From Kiritimatiellia bacterium (GTDB lineage: Bacteria > Verrucomicrobiota > Kiritimatiellia > RFP12 > UBA1067): a DNA stretch of 38,831 nt. A program made the translations under genes and the position numbers. Shown piece by piece: positions 1-9,752 of this stretch. Positions within the stretch are counted from its first letter, which is position 1; every line of letters begins with the position of its first letter. The stretch covers positions 1 through 38,831 of the forward strand of contig JAQIBS010000076.1 in NCBI GenBank assembly GCA_027858965.1. The letters are read 5' to 3'. The notes below the pieces were generated by a model, which searched no databases, was not told where the DNA came from, and was given only the letters and a program-made list of their open reading frames with translations.

Positions 1-61
1 CCACCATATGTGGCACCAACTTGAGTCAAGGGCATACCCCATTGTGCACAACATAATCCGT

Positions 62-106
62 GACCTCCGTGGTGAGTATATTGGGTTGCGCGCGGAGCCC
101 GCATTA
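62..106 (+). repeat. Dispersed palindromic repeat, copy 1
   Basis: CCTCCGTGGT is followed by a GC-rich imperfect palindrome and ATTAG. The same phrase order recurs at 23722-23765, where the palindrome is perfect. Positions 2-112 are also open in one frame (stop TAA at 110-112) and could be the 3' end of a gene outside the window. The last residues of that frame (LRAEPAL) come from the repeat, so I do not call it as a gene. The rest of 1-171 shows no confident promoter or terminator. Confidence 0.5.
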
Positions 107-171
107 GAATAAAACAGCATTTAACTGTCTGATAAAAAAGGGCCATAAGAAAAAAAAACTATAGAAATCAT

Positions 172-942
172 ATGACACAAAAGTATATAATAAAAGATAT
201 GAATGAAAAATTACTGGTAATCATTCCAACTTATGATGAAAAAGATAACGTTAAACCTATCTCAGAAGCTGTCCTGACGGAGGCTCCAGAGGTTAATATT
301 CTTTTTGTTGATGATCAATCACCTGATGGAACCGGCCAGATTCTGGATCAGATGGCTGCGGCGGATCCCCGTGTCTTGGTGATGCATCGTGAAAAGAAAG
401 AGGGGTTGGGTCGAGCTTATATCGCTGGCTTTAAATGGGCTCTTGAGAGAGAGTATGAGTTGGTTTGTGAGATGGATGCAGATTTTTCTCATGACCCCAA
501 ATCGCTACCAGAGCTGCTGAAAGCCGCGCATGATGGCGCTGATCTTGTTCTGGGCTCTCGGTATATCGGTGGTATTCGTGTGATGAACTGGCCAATGAGT
601 CGTCTTCTTCTCTCAACAGGGGCGGGGCAGTATGTGAGGTTTGTGACCGGGATGCCTGTCTGTGATCCTACAGGTGGCTTTAAATGTTTTCACCGCAAGG
701 TGCTGGAGTCAATTGAGCTGGATAAAATTACCTCAAATGGATATTCATTCCAGATTGAGATGAATCATAAGGCTTGGATGCAGGGTTATAAAATCAAAGA
801 GGTGCCCATTGTGTTTGAGGATCGGATCGCCGGTTACTCGAAGATGAACAGTGATATCGCATTTGAGGCATTTGCACTGGTGTTGAAGTTGTGGTTCCGC
901 TGCGGTTGTCGTCGAAAGCCGCCTGTGGAGAGTAAGGCATGA
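172..942 (+). CDS. Family 2 glycosyltransferase, polyprenyl-phosphate mannose synthase (DPM1) type
   Basis: Predicted to move a sugar, by family usually mannose from GDP-mannose, onto polyprenyl phosphate at the cytoplasmic face of the membrane. Visible motifs: the nucleotide-sugar start LLVIIPTYDE (about residues 14-23), VDDQSPDGTG (46-55), the metal-binding DAD (102-104), GSRYIGG (128-134), DPTGGFKCF (165-173) and the late RIAGYSKM motif (218-225), all in the order expected for DPM1-like enzymes. There is no C-terminal membrane domain, so it is the soluble 250-residue type. The start at 172 has no clear ribosome site; ATG 199 (MNEKLLVI) is an equally good start. The gene overlaps the next by 4 bases (ATGA), so the two are probably translated together. 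The actual sugar cannot be read from sequence. Confidence 0.85.
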   Translation: MTQKYIIKDMNEKLLVIIPTYDEKDNVKPISEAVLTEAPEVNILFVDDQSPDGTGQILDQMAAADPRVLVMHREKKEGLGRAYIAGFKWALEREYELVCEMDADFSHDPKSLPELLKAAHDGADLVLGSRYIGGIRVMNWPMSRLLLSTGAGQYVRFVTGMPVCDPTGGFKCFHRKVLESIELDKITSNGYSFQIEMNHKAWMQGYKIKEVPIVFEDRIAGYSKMNSDIAFEAFALVLKLWFRCGCRRKPPVESKA

Positions 943-1844
943 CTGGTTTCGGCGGGTTGATCTATTTGAAAGCGCTTCGTCCGGCGCAGTGGCTTAAGAA
1001 TGGAGTTGTGCTGGCTGCCTATTTTTTTGCGCGTTGGGATCCTAGTCAGGTTGAGCATATTCAGGGTGTGGCCCCGTTATTCTCAGTTGCTGTTGCGGTG
1101 ATCTGTTTTTGCGCTGTTTCAAGCGGTATCTATATAATCAATGATCTGCATGATATTGAGGCGGACCGTGTTCACCCGGTAAAGCGGTTGAGACCGCTGG
1201 CCTCAGGGGCCTTGAAAAAAAAGAGTGCCTGCATCTTTGCCGCTGTTCTTTTAGGGATCGGGTTTGCCGGGTCATTGGCATTGCCTCTTGGTTATATATG
1301 TGTTCTGGCCGCCTATTTTCTGATGCAGCTTCTGTATACATTCCGCTTAAAGCAGATTGCGTATGTGGATGTGTTTATCATAGCAACAGGTTTTGTGATA
1401 CGTGCCATGGCTGGTGCGTTGGCTCTCTCTGTTCGTATATCCCCCTGGCTTTTGTTATGTACCTTTTTGCTGGCTCTTTTTTTGGCGATGTGTAAAAGAA
1501 GGCATGAGAAAGTGCTCTTTGACGATAAAGAGGAGTTGCATCGTGAAGCTTTATCAGGTTATAACATAAACCTACTTGATATTCAGATAGGTATCACCGC
1601 TGCCGCAACCCTGGTTTGTTACTCTATTTATACCCTCTCGGCAGAGACTGTTGAACGTTTTGGTACAAGTGGTCTGGGGCTGACAATCCCATTTGTCATT
1701 TTTGGTATCTTTCGATATCTTGATCTTGTCTACAGCAATCAGGATGGTGGGCGGCCTGAGAAGGTTTTGTTGACGGATAAAGTGATTATTATCACGATTC
1801 TGTGTTATGGCATAACTGCTCTGATGGTTTTTTTGTTTTGTTAG
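939..1844 (+). CDS. UbiA-family membrane transferase, decaprenyl-phosphate phosphoribosyltransferase-like
   Basis: Multi-spanning integral membrane protein of the UbiA superfamily, 301 residues. The first Asp-rich motif reads NDLHDIEAD followed by HPVKRLRP (about residues 68-85); this ND..D...D..HP.K..RP pattern matches the branch containing mycobacterial DPPR synthase, which moves phosphoribose from PRPP to polyprenyl phosphate. A second conserved stretch, DVFIIATGFVIRAMAG, sits at about residues 145-160. Its ATGA overlap with the DPM1-like gene suggests two enzymes acting on the same lipid carrier. The exact donor is inference; other UbiA members attach prenyl chains to aromatic acceptors, but those have a different first motif. 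Confidence 0.75.
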   Translation: MTGFGGLIYLKALRPAQWLKNGVVLAAYFFARWDPSQVEHIQGVAPLFSVAVAVICFCAVSSGIYIINDLHDIEADRVHPVKRLRPLASGALKKKSACIFAAVLLGIGFAGSLALPLGYICVLAAYFLMQLLYTFRLKQIAYVDVFIIATGFVIRAMAGALALSVRISPWLLLCTFLLALFLAMCKRRHEKVLFDDKEELHREALSGYNINLLDIQIGITAAATLVCYSIYTLSAETVERFGTSGLGLTIPFVIFGIFRYLDLVYSNQDGGRPEKVLLTDKVIIITILCYGITALMVFLFC

Positions 1845-1873
1845 TTTGAGTTTTTTTTCAAGGGGGTAATGTT

Positions 1874-2827
1874 TTGAGATATTTGAATAAAATCTTGTCA
1901 GGAATAGCTGTGTTAACATTTCTGTTTACCGGTGCAGTTGTTATTGCTCAGGATGATTCCGCTTTTGCCGGATATGAGGATGGGTTCTGCTATGACACTT
2001 TGGCTTTGCAGGTGCATCTGGACCGGAAAAATATTTCATGCAACTGTGTGGATGGCGTTTGGGGTCGAAAAACGGCTACAGCTTTGATGACCTGGCAGCT
2101 GTTGAATGGATTGGATGCGACTGGTGTGCCGACTGTGAAAATTCTGGATCAGCTGGGGGGTGTTAGTAATGTGCTCACTCATTATACTGTGACGGATGCG
2201 GATTTGATGGCAATAGCACCTATTCCCTCAGATTGGAAAGCCAAATCAGAGATGAAGACTCTTGGATATGAAACTATTCAGGAGATGCTGGCTGAAAAGG
2301 GGCATACCTCAATGAAAGCGGTGGTACGCCTCAACCCTGATCTTGACTGGCCTAATCCGTCCGTCGGTTCAGATGTGGTGCTACCTGCCTGCAAAGTTGT
2401 GCAGCTTAAGCGTGAGGGCGCGGCAATGCGGATTGCCCTGGGTCGGCGTGAGGTAACTGTTTTTGGTTATGACGGAAAATTGATAGCGCTTTTCCCCTGT
2501 TCCATTGCCCGTAGTAGATCGCAGCGGCCTTCCGGGGAGATATATGTGAAGAACATGGCGCCGAATCCCAACTATCTCTATGATCCGAGGCTTTTTAATG
2601 CCCCCATTACGGAGACTGCAAAGTTCTCAATTCCGCCAGGCCCAAATAATCCGGTTGGAATGGCATGGATCGGTCTTTCATTAAAAGGCTATGGTATGCA
2701 CGGAACACCGGTGCCCGAGCGAATCGGCGAGGCTGCCTCACATGGCTGTTTCCGACTCTCAAACTGGAATGCACTTAAGTTGATTCAGCTGGTCGAAGTT
2801 GGAACACCGGTTGTTGTTGAAGATTAA
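1874..2827 (+). CDS. Secreted L,D-transpeptidase (YkuD domain) with peptidoglycan-binding N-terminus
   Basis: Starts at TTG 1874 with AGGGGG 8 bases upstream. Residues 1-26 form a signal peptide (basic start, hydrophobic core, cut near VIAQ). A peptidoglycan-binding-like repeat follows (about 35-95: LQVHLDRKNIS, VDGVWGRKTATAL), then a LysM-like stretch ending in VVLPACK (about 110-175), then the YkuD catalytic domain. The active-site motif is complete: HGTPVPE, then SHGCFRLSN with His290 and Cys292 as part of the catalytic centre. The family makes 3-3 peptidoglycan cross-links or anchors proteins to the wall in the periplasm. It lies 29 bases after the UbiA-like gene in the same direction and may share its transcript. 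Confidence 0.9.
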   Translation: MRYLNKILSGIAVLTFLFTGAVVIAQDDSAFAGYEDGFCYDTLALQVHLDRKNISCNCVDGVWGRKTATALMTWQLLNGLDATGVPTVKILDQLGGVSNVLTHYTVTDADLMAIAPIPSDWKAKSEMKTLGYETIQEMLAEKGHTSMKAVVRLNPDLDWPNPSVGSDVVLPACKVVQLKREGAAMRIALGRREVTVFGYDGKLIALFPCSIARSRSQRPSGEIYVKNMAPNPNYLYDPRLFNAPITETAKFSIPPGPNNPVGMAWIGLSLKGYGMHGTPVPERIGEAASHGCFRLSNWNALKLIQLVEVGTPVVVED

Positions 2828-2893
2828 AAATGCATAGTTTTTTCGTTATCTGAGTATGCTTTTAACATTTTTTTTTAAATATGACATTTGCTG

Positions 2894-2922
2894 TTGCAAG
2901 CTAGCAAGCTAATTGTTATATT
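2894..2922 (+). promoter_or_regulatory. Promoter of the tRNA-Gly/tRNA-Lys unit
   Basis: TTGCAA (2894-2899), 17-base spacer, TATATT (2917-2922). The predicted start lies just before the tRNA-Gly at 2938, which fits a tRNA promoter with a short leader. Confidence 0.55.
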
Positions 2923-2937
2923 GAGGCCTGATTTAAC

Positions 2938-3012
2938 GCAAGCGTAACTCAATGGTAGAGTTCCACCTTGCCAAGGTGGTTGTTGAGGGTTCGATCCCCT
3001 TCGCTTGCTCCA
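2938..3012 (+). tRNA. tRNA-Gly (anticodon GCC)
   Basis: Full cloverleaf: acceptor GCAAGCG pairs with CGCTTGC, anticodon stem CCACC/GGTGG with loop TTGCCAA (anticodon GCC), TTCGATC T-loop, and an encoded CCA end. Reads GGC and GGT codons. Confidence 0.95.
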
Positions 3013-3022
3013 TTTTTTTTGT

Positions 3023-3098
3023 GGGGGTGTAGCTCAGTTGGTAGAGCAACTGACTCTTAATCAGTGGGTCCTCGGTTCGATCCCGGGCACCCCTACCA
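3023..3098 (+). tRNA. tRNA-Lys (anticodon CTT)
   Basis: Cloverleaf with acceptor GGGGGTG/CACCCCT, anticodon stem ACTGA/TCAGT with loop CTCTTAA (anticodon CTT), T-loop TTCGATC, discriminator A and encoded CCA. It lies 10 bases after tRNA-Gly and is very probably co-transcribed with it. Confidence 0.95.
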
Positions 3099-3105
3099 TT
3101 TTTAA

Positions 3106-3146
3106 GCGTTCTCTTTTTCTTTTTTGGAAAGAGAGGGCTTTTTTTT
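3106..3146 (+). terminator. Intrinsic terminator after the tRNA pair
   Basis: TCTCTTT (3110-3116) pairs with AAAGAGA (3128-3134), extended by an outer GC/GC clamp with one mismatch, and is followed by a run of eight or nine T. Confidence 0.7.
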
Positions 3147-3204
3147 TGCCTATTCGTAGCGATCATCCCTCCAGAGGCATTGCAGCCCCTTCGAAACTGC
3201 GTCC

Positions 3205-3582
3205 GTGCCGTACACGGGCGTCATCAAAGCCTCTTTCGTGACAAATTCCGTGCTTGATCATCGTGAAAGAAAACCTCATAGTATTGAAGAATTTCAATTG
3301 GCTTCTGACGTGAGGAAAATGGTTCACTTTTCGGTAGATGATTTGCTTTCAAAACAGACGGGTGCACCCGCCGAAAGTATTTACGGCTCGTTTGATCTGA
3401 TCCTGTGCCGGAATGTATTGATCTATTTTGCCGAGGAAAAACAGAAGCGGATTCTTCAGCGGTTGTATACCTCACTGGCAAAAGGCGGAACCCTTGTTCT
3501 GGGCGCTTCCGAGACGTTATATGGGGATTTAAAATCGAGATTCCGAACGGTGGATGCACGAAACAGAATTTATCAGAAATAG
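3205..3582 (+). pseudogene. CheR-type methyltransferase, C-terminal fragment
   Basis: The last 90 or so residues match the C-terminal half of CheR chemoreceptor methyltransferases: VRKMVHFSVDDLL, then FDLILCRNVLIYF, then GGTLVLGASETL. A full CheR is about 270 residues and has an all-helical N-domain and a glycine-rich SAM motif; both are missing. The only available start is GTG 3205, without a ribosome site, inside sequence that does not look like CheR (homology seems to begin near 3250-3300). I read it as a gene cut off on its 5' side near the tRNA terminator. It lies directly before another damaged signalling gene. Confidence 0.75.
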
Positions 3583-3606
3583 ATGCAACAGGAGAACCCC
3601 ATAAGT

Positions 3607-4446
3607 ATGAAACTACACTTTAAGAGTTTGAGAACACGGCTGGCCTTTTGGTTTCTTGCTGTAACAATGCTGTCTTTGACGGCGGTGGTCACGATCCTCT
3701 ATTTCCAACGGGCGAGTGTTATTCACGATAACGAATTCGAGAAACTTCAGATGGTTCGCGACTTGAAGGTTCGAGAGTTGACCGGGTGGCTTGCTCAACG
3801 AGTGGGCGATTTAGAAGTGGCTTCAGCGGATGACGAACTCCAAGTTCTGGGAAAAGTTTTTATGAACAACAGGGGCGAATCGGCCCCAGCCATCATCTCG
3901 ACAGCACGAAGCCTGTTGCAGCGGTATTTGGATCATTATAATGCCTATGACGAGCTTTTTATTGTCAGTGCATCCAGCGGCAAGGTGGCGATCAGCACTG
4001 ATTTATCGCAAGAAGGCTTAGACAAAAAAACGGATCTTTATTTCACCGAGCCGCTGCGTACACGCAATTCATACATCAAGGATATTTATTACTCCAAGGT
4101 GAATCGGGGTCCGACCATGGCCTTTTCCTCACCCATTTTTTGTCTGGCCCACGATGGAGAACATTTAATCGGAGTGCTCGTTGCCCGGATAAATCTGGAA
4201 CAGAGTTTATATCCGCTGCTTCAGGATCGGGCGGGCATGGGGAAAACCGGCGAGACGCTGATTGTGAACCAGGATGGGATTGCCCTCAACGATCTGCGGT
4301 GGCAGGAGAATGCGGCTCTGAAGTTGACGATTTCCGCAAAACCGGCAATGAAGGCTGCTGCCGGCGAAACAGGGATTGTTGAAACCAGAGACTATCGCAG
4401 CGAGCAGGTTCTGGCCGCCAAGGTACGGGACGTACTGAGGGGGTAA
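3607..4446 (+). pseudogene. Sensor kinase remnant: membrane dCache-like sensor joined to a receiver-domain tail
   Basis: From ATG 3607 (AGGAG at 3590-3594; ATG 3583 is possible but less likely) the protein has one membrane helix (about residues 11-32, FWFLAVTMLSLTAVVTIL) and a periplasmic sensor resembling double-Cache domains, including FTEPLRTRNSYIKDIYYS and GMGKTGETLIVNQDG. The sensor ends at YRSEQVLA, where the family normally continues into a second membrane helix and signalling domains. Instead it runs straight into AKVRDVL and stops. Bases 4414-4437 are identical to 7576-7599, the end of the receiver domain of the next kinase. The best explanation is an internal deletion that removed PAS, kinase and receiver parts. 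It may still be made as an inert or ligand-binding membrane protein. Confidence 0.7.
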
Positions 4447-4521
4447 TGATTTATGGGCTCACTTCGCTCGACTAACCGAGTTCCGCTGCTGTTAATTCTA
4501 AATGTTTGATAAGGAAAGAAA

Positions 4522-7500
4522 ATGACAGAAAGAAACACTTTGGATCTAGTTCTGAAAGCATTCAGGACCAACCTGCTCATCGTCTTCATCAAAATCAACC
4601 GCATACTCGGGTTCGATCAATCACTGACCGTGAAGCGCTATGTATTGATTCTGGCGGCAGTGTGGACTGCGGCCATTGTTATACTGTTCAACTGGCACCG
4701 TGCGGATGTTACCGGGCACATGTCGGAGCTGGCACGTATCCAGGCGGTGAATTCATTTAATAAGGATCTGATCTATCGCCGTTGGTCTGCTGCCCATGGG
4801 GGTGTGTACGTGCCGCCAACCGAAGAAACACCACCCAATCCTTACCTTTCCCACATCAAAACACGCGATATAACCACTACGGACGGGATGGATCTGACTC
4901 TGATGAATCCCGCCTACATGACGCGTCAGGTGCATGAGCTAGGCAAGGAACAATACGGGCTCCTTGGCCATATCACCAGCCTGAATCCGCTCCGCCCGGG
5001 AAATGAACCCGATGCGTGGGAGGTCGAAGCGCTGCGGGCGTTCGAACGTGGCGAAACCAATGTGGTTGAAATCGCGAGCATTGGGAACGAGGAGTATCTA
5101 CGGCTGATGCGTCCGCTGATCACCGAGAAAAGATGCCTTAAGTGCCATGCCTCTCAAGGTTATAAAGAGGGCGACCTGCGCGGTGGCATCAGTGTGTCGG
5201 TGCCGATAGCTCCGTTGCAGCTGATTATGCAAAAGCAGGTATACTCTATCGCGAGGGGCTACGCCTTGATCTGGCTGTTGGGCGTGTGCGGTCTCGGTTT
5301 CGGTTCGTGGAGGATTCGATCCCTCACCCACCAGCGAAGCCTGGCCGATCAGGCACTCCGTGAAAGCGAGGAAAAATTCAGGGCGCTCTACGATAATGCC
5401 CCGCTCGCCTACCAATCATTGGATGAATCCGGCTGTTTTATCGATGTGAATCCGACCTGGCTTAAAACGCTGGGCTATGAACTGGATGAGGTGATTGGTC
5501 AATGTTTTGTGGACTTCCTGCATCAGGATTGGAAACCGCATTTCAAAAAAAACTTTTCCAGGTTTAAACGGCTAGGTTCGGTGCATGATGTGGAATACAA
5601 GATACGGCACAAAGGCGGATACTATCTGGATGTTTTGTTCGAGGGCTGCATAGGCTATTTACCCGATGGTAGGTTCTTTAAAACCTATTGTGTTTTCCAG
5701 GACATAACTGCACGTAAGCAGGCGGGTAAAGATCTGAAGGAAAGCGAAGAGCGCTACCGAGCCTTGCACAATGCCACGTTTGGCGGCATTGCCATCCACA
5801 GCAAGGGAATAATCCTCGAATGCAACCGGGGACTCTCCCAAATAACAGGGTATTCGGTTGAAGAATTAGTGGGAATGGACGGGTTGTTGCTCATTGCCGA
5901 ACAGACACGCAAAGAAGTGATGGACAATATTTCATCCGGCTATGAAAAATCCTATGAAGTGATCGGCGTGCGAAAAGATGGTGAAGAATATCCACTTCGG
6001 TTAGAGGGACGGAATATTCCATACAAAGGGCAGGATGTCCGCGTGGTGGAATTCAGGGATATTACCGAACGAAAACGGTCAGAAGAGGCGTTGCGTGAAT
6101 CGCAGAAACTCCTCGAAGACATCCTTAACGCAATTCCCGTCCGGGTATTCTGGAAAGACATCAATCTTCTTTATCAGGGATGCAACAAAGCGTTTGCGAG
6201 CGATGCGGGCTTTTCCCATCAGCAAGAAGTCGTTGGAAAAAATGACAGCCAGATGGTGTGGAAAGATCAGGCGGAGAGGTACAACGCGGATGACCTACGG
6301 GTGATCGCGGGCGAAACAATTCTGGATAGCGAAGAACCCCAGACGACACCCGAAGGGGAAATCATTGTCCTTCTCACGAGCAAAGTTCCCCTGCGCAACT
6401 CGCAAGGGCAAATCATCGGCATCCTTGGCGCGTATATGGACATCTCTGAACAGCGCAAAACAGAAGCCCAGTTGCAACAGGCACAAAAGATGGAATCCAT
6501 CGGGCGATTGGCTGGCGGCGTGGCGCACGATTTCAACAACATGCTCCAGGTCATCCTCGGCTATACGGATATGGCCCTGAAAGAGACCGATCCCAAGTCT
6601 GCGCTGTACAACGATCTGACCGAGAGCCGCACGGCCGCAAGTCGTGCAGCCACCCTGACCCGCCAGCTCTTGGCGTTCGCCCGCAAGCAGACCATGACGC
6701 CCAAAGTGCTTGACCTGAATGAGACCGTGTGCGGGATGCTCATGATGCTGCGGCAGCTGATCGGCGAGGATATAGACCTCACCTGGCAACCGACAGCAGC
6801 AGATACAACGGTCAAGATGGATCCCGCGCAGATTGACCAGATCCTGGCCAACCTGTGCGTCAACGCTCGCGATGCCATCGCAGGGGTGGGCAAGCTCAAG
6901 GTTGAGACCGGCACCCTGACCGCTGACGCTAATTTCTGCGCTATGACCCCGGATCTTGTTCCCGGCGAATACGTGACGCTCTCTGTTAGCGACACCGGTT
7001 GTGGAATGGAACCAGAGATGCTCGAATATATCTTCGAGCCATTCTACACAACGAAGGACGTTGGAGAGGGTACGGGCCTGGGCCTGGCCACCGTGTATGG
7101 CATTGTCAAGCAGAACAACGGCAGCATCAATCTCACCAGCGTACCGGGAAAAGGGACAACCTTCAGGCTTTTCTTGCCCCGGCACTGCGGCGAATCCATG
7201 CAAGTTTCGGCATCCGGCCCGGCGAAAGCGGCCCTCCGCGGCCACGATACCGTGCTGCTCGTGGAGGACGAACCTTTGATCCTGGAAATGGGCAAGCGGA
7301 TGCTGGAAAGTCTGGGCTACCGGGTTTTGACGGCTGGCCTTCCGGACGAGGCCATCGCGATGGCGGAGGAGCACGCCGGAGAGATTCATCTGTTGCTGAC
7401 CGACGTGGTCATGCCCCAAATGAACGGCCTGGACCTGGCCATTCGTCTCACTCTGTTCCACCCGAAAATCAAGCATATGTTCATGTCTGGCTACACGGCT

Positions 7501-7617
7501 GATATCATCGCCAAGCAGGGGCTTATCGAGGAGGGCATGCACTTCATCCAGAAACCTTTTACGATCCAGGATCTTGCCGCCAAGGTACGGGACGTACTGG
7601 GACATGAAAGGCTTTAA
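4522..7617 (+). CDS. Hybrid sensor histidine kinase: heme c sensor, three PAS domains, HisKA, HATPase, receiver
   Basis: A 1031-residue membrane kinase starting at ATG 4522 behind AAGGAAAG. Order: membrane helix (about 34-56), periplasmic Tll0287/DUF3365-like domain with heme-binding CLKCH (Cys205, Cys208, His209), second helix (about 240-258), three PAS domains (about 283-400, 406-522, 528-645), HisKA with phosphoacceptor His669 in VAHDFNN, HATPase_c with [15 protein letters not shown] and [11 protein letters not shown], and a receiver with acceptor Asp961 in LLTDVVMP. The covalent heme suggests sensing of redox state or a diatomic gas; this is family inference. No response regulator with an output domain is next to it, so its partner lies elsewhere. 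GC content is clearly higher than in the flanking operons (about 57% in the HATPase part), which hints at transfer. Confidence 0.9.
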   Translation: MTERNTLDLVLKAFRTNLLIVFIKINRILGFDQSLTVKRYVLILAAVWTAAIVILFNWHRADVTGHMSELARIQAVNSFNKDLIYRRWSAAHGGVYVPPTEETPPNPYLSHIKTRDITTTDGMDLTLMNPAYMTRQVHELGKEQYGLLGHITSLNPLRPGNEPDAWEVEALRAFERGETNVVEIASIGNEEYLRLMRPLITEKRCLKCHASQGYKEGDLRGGISVSVPIAPLQLIMQKQVYSIARGYALIWLLGVCGLGFGSWRIRSLTHQRSLADQALRESEEKFRALYDNAPLAYQSLDESGCFIDVNPTWLKTLGYELDEVIGQCFVDFLHQDWKPHFKKNFSRFKRLGSVHDVEYKIRHKGGYYLDVLFEGCIGYLPDGRFFKTYCVFQDITARKQAGKDLKESEERYRALHNATFGGIAIHSKGIILECNRGLSQITGYSVEELVGMDGLLLIAEQTRKEVMDNISSGYEKSYEVIGVRKDGEEYPLRLEGRNIPYKGQDVRVVEFRDITERKRSEEALRESQKLLEDILNAIPVRVFWKDINLLYQGCNKAFASDAGFSHQQEVVGKNDSQMVWKDQAERYNADDLRVIAGETILDSEEPQTTPEGEIIVLLTSKVPLRNSQGQIIGILGAYMDISEQRKTEAQLQQAQKMESIGRLAGGVAHDFNNMLQVILGYTDMALKETDPKSALYNDLTESRTAASRAATLTRQLLAFARKQTMTPKVLDLNETVCGMLMMLRQLIGEDIDLTWQPTAADTTVKMDPAQIDQILANLCVNARDAIAGVGKLKVETGTLTADANFCAMTPDLVPGEYVTLSVSDTGCGMEPEMLEYIFEPFYTTKDVGEGTGLGLATVYGIVKQNNGSINLTSVPGKGTTFRLFLPRHCGESMQVSASGPAKAALRGHDTVLLVEDEPLILEMGKRMLESLGYRVLTAGLPDEAIAMAEEHAGEIHLLLTDVVMPQMNGLDLAIRLTLFHPKIKHMFMSGYTADIIAKQGLIEEGMHFIQKPFTIQDLAAKVRDVLGHERL

Positions 7618-7619
7618 AG

Positions 7620-9533
7620 ATGAATAACACAAATCCACTCGAAATTATGAAATCTCAATTTGGTTTCGATACTTTTCGCGCTGGCCAATTGGAGACGATT
7701 GACATTTTGCTGGCTGGCCGAAGTGCCGCGGCCATTTTCCCGACGGGATCGGGAAAGAGCCTGTGCTATCAATTGACCGCGCTTTTGCTGCCCGGGTTAA
7801 CGCTTGTTGTCTCTCCTTTACTTGCATTGATGAAGGATCAAATTGATAGTTTGCAGGCAAAGGATATTAAGGCGGAGCGTCTTGATTCAAGTTTGACAGA
7901 GGAAAAATATCGAGAGGTCTCTAATGCTATTCGTGGTGGTCATCTTAAGATGCTTTTTGTTTCCCCGGAAAGGCTTACGAATGAACGGTTTCTAAATCTC
8001 ATTCGCGGGCAGAGTATCAGCTTGCTGGCAGTTGATGAAGCTCATTGTATTTCGGCCTGGGGGCATAATTTCCGTCCTGATTATCTGAAGCTTGCCAATG
8101 CGGTTGATTCGCTCAACGTCGAGCGCGTTCTGGCTCTGACCGCGACCGCTACGCCGAAGGTTTGCAAAGATATGGCAGAGGCATTTAAGATTCAGCCGGC
8201 CGATGTTATCAATACCGGCTTGTACCGACCCAATCTCGAATTCCGCGTTAGTGCTTGTCACGGACATGAACGGGATCAGCTACTGGTACAGCGCTTTAAA
8301 GAACGCCCGCTTGGTCCGGCAATTGTTTATGTTCATCTTCAGAAAGATGCCGAAAGAGTTGCCAGTTTGCTTGTTGAAAATGGCTTTAATGCCGCGCCGT
8401 ATCATGCAGGGTTGCCTACTGAACAACGCACCTCCACGCAGGAATCCTTTATGGCGGGGGGTATTTCGATTATCTGTGCCACGATTGCTTTTGGAATGGG
8501 TGTGGACAAAGCCGACATTCGATATGTTTATCATTACCATCTTGCCAAAGGGTTTGAGAGCTACCTCCAGGAGACCGGCCGTGCAGGTCGCGATGGAGCA
8601 CTTGCCATTTGTGAACTTTTCGCCTGTACTGATGATTGTACTACGCTTGAAAATTTTGTCTATGGCGACACGCCCGATCCCGCCAGTATCTCCTCTCTCT
8701 TGAATGAACTCCTGGATGCGGGGGAGGAGATCGACATTACCGCCCGCGAGCTCTCTCGGGCGCATGATATTCGCCAGCTCGTTGTCAGTACTTTGCTCAC
8801 CCATTTAGAGCTGTTCGGCGTTATTAAGTTTGAGGGCTATTATTATAGCGATATCCGTTTTGAATCCCATAACCCAGGCGCTCAGATTCTGGTCCAGTAT
8901 TCCGAAAAACAAGCAGCTTTCCTTAAAAATATATTCGCTTGTTGCCGGAAGGCACGCAAATGGGTGACGCTTGATATGGATGCTGCTATTGAGCGCACTG
9001 GTCATTCCCGCGCAGTTGTTATACGCGCCCTCGAAAACTTGCAGGATAAACGGCATATTACCCTCCAGATGTCGGGCTATCGTCAACGCTTCAGATTGAT
9101 AGAGCCCTCCGTTGACCGAGTTGAGCTCGGTCAAAAACTAAGCACCCTTTTTGACCAGCATGAGCAGCTTGAAATTGAGCGGATAGACTCCATGGTTAAC
9201 TATGCGCAGGAAGGTACCTGTCTCACAAATCGGTTGCTAGCCTACTTCGGCGAGCCTATTCCCCCTTGTGGTCATTGCGGTGTCTGCAAAGGTGACGATC
9301 CTGTCATCCTTCCTGAACGGGATGCCCCTCCCATTGCTCCGGGTATTCTTGCGAAAATGGAAGAGATCGCCCGGGAAAATCCCGATGCGCTCAGTCAATC
9401 ACGGCAGCAAGCCCGTTTCCTTTGCGGCCTCAACTCGCCTGCCGTTAGCGCCCAGCGCACCTTGCGAGCTAACCCGCTCTTCGCTTCCTGTTCCCAGATC
9501 CCTTTCAGAGAGTTGTTGTCACAACTCATGTAG
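7620..9533 (+). CDS. recQ: RecQ-family ATP-dependent DNA helicase
   Basis: A 637-residue 3'-5' helicase for recombination and repair. Superfamily 2 motifs are all visible: FRAGQLETI (motif 0), [12 protein letters not shown] (Walker A), [17 protein letters not shown] (Walker B plus the RecQ aromatic loop), LALTATATP, and ETGRAGRDG (motif VI). The zinc-binding cluster is present as C-x16-CGHCGVC in the C-terminal third. A winged-helix-like region lies before it; no HRDC domain is obvious, and the tail ([10 protein letters not shown] to the end) matches the type seen in many environmental RecQ proteins. It starts only 2 bases after the kinase stop, with AAAGG overlapping the kinase end, so it may be translated from the kinase transcript. 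Confidence 0.92.
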   Translation: MNNTNPLEIMKSQFGFDTFRAGQLETIDILLAGRSAAAIFPTGSGKSLCYQLTALLLPGLTLVVSPLLALMKDQIDSLQAKDIKAERLDSSLTEEKYREVSNAIRGGHLKMLFVSPERLTNERFLNLIRGQSISLLAVDEAHCISAWGHNFRPDYLKLANAVDSLNVERVLALTATATPKVCKDMAEAFKIQPADVINTGLYRPNLEFRVSACHGHERDQLLVQRFKERPLGPAIVYVHLQKDAERVASLLVENGFNAAPYHAGLPTEQRTSTQESFMAGGISIICATIAFGMGVDKADIRYVYHYHLAKGFESYLQETGRAGRDGALAICELFACTDDCTTLENFVYGDTPDPASISSLLNELLDAGEEIDITARELSRAHDIRQLVVSTLLTHLELFGVIKFEGYYYSDIRFESHNPGAQILVQYSEKQAAFLKNIFACCRKARKWVTLDMDAAIERTGHSRAVVIRALENLQDKRHITLQMSGYRQRFRLIEPSVDRVELGQKLSTLFDQHEQLEIERIDSMVNYAQEGTCLTNRLLAYFGEPIPPCGHCGVCKGDDPVILPERDAPPIAPGILAKMEEIARENPDALSQSRQQARFLCGLNSPAVSAQRTLRANPLFASCSQIPFRELLSQLM

Positions 9534-9673
9534 AGTAGGATGTGGTCTCTGACTAGACCCTGTTTAAAAAGGGGGTTTGTGTGCGAAGTTCTGTAGAATG
9601 GTGCTCTGCGCCGTCTTATTTGGCAGCAAAAAAATGGAATTTTTTTGAAATTTGGCGTTATTTTGTTTGATGA

Positions 9674-9702
9674 TTGACAGTTTTACCAGTTTGCCGTAAT
9701 AT
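9674..9702 (+). promoter_or_regulatory. Sigma-70 promoter of the nusA operon
   Basis: A near-consensus promoter: TTGACA (9674-9679), exactly 17 bases, TAATAT (9697-9702). The predicted start near 9709 gives a leader of about 85 bases before nusA. The rest of the gap 9534-9673 holds only a weak CCCT/AGGG hairpin near 9557-9577 and nothing else I recognise. Confidence 0.8.
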
Positions 9703-9722
9703 ACTGTCTCTTTTGTAAATAG

Positions 9723-9752
9723 AAGGGTGGGGTTTTATTCCCGCTCTTTTTT
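9723..9752 (+). promoter_or_regulatory. Possible attenuator in the nusA leader
   Basis: AAGGGTGGG (9723-9731) can pair with CCCGCTCTT (9740-9748), 9 pairs including two G-U, with an 8-base loop, and is followed by Ts to 9752. This looks like an intrinsic terminator inside the leader, downstream of the promoter and upstream of nusA. NusA itself promotes termination, and nusA operons are known to be autoregulated through leader terminators in E. coli, so feedback control is plausible. Confidence 0.5.

Noticed and set aside
2933-3241. Open frames across the two tRNA genes on both strands
   Set aside because: They are translations of tRNA sequence, a well-known source of false proteins, and both tRNAs fold well.
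6295-7638. A 447-residue open frame on the minus strand within the hybrid kinase
   Set aside because: It lies fully antisense to intact kinase, ATPase and receiver domains and has no recognisable motif; it comes from high-GC codon use.
3023-9540. Integrative element using tRNA-Lys as attachment site
   Set aside because: I found no integrase and no second copy of the tRNA 3' end in the window.
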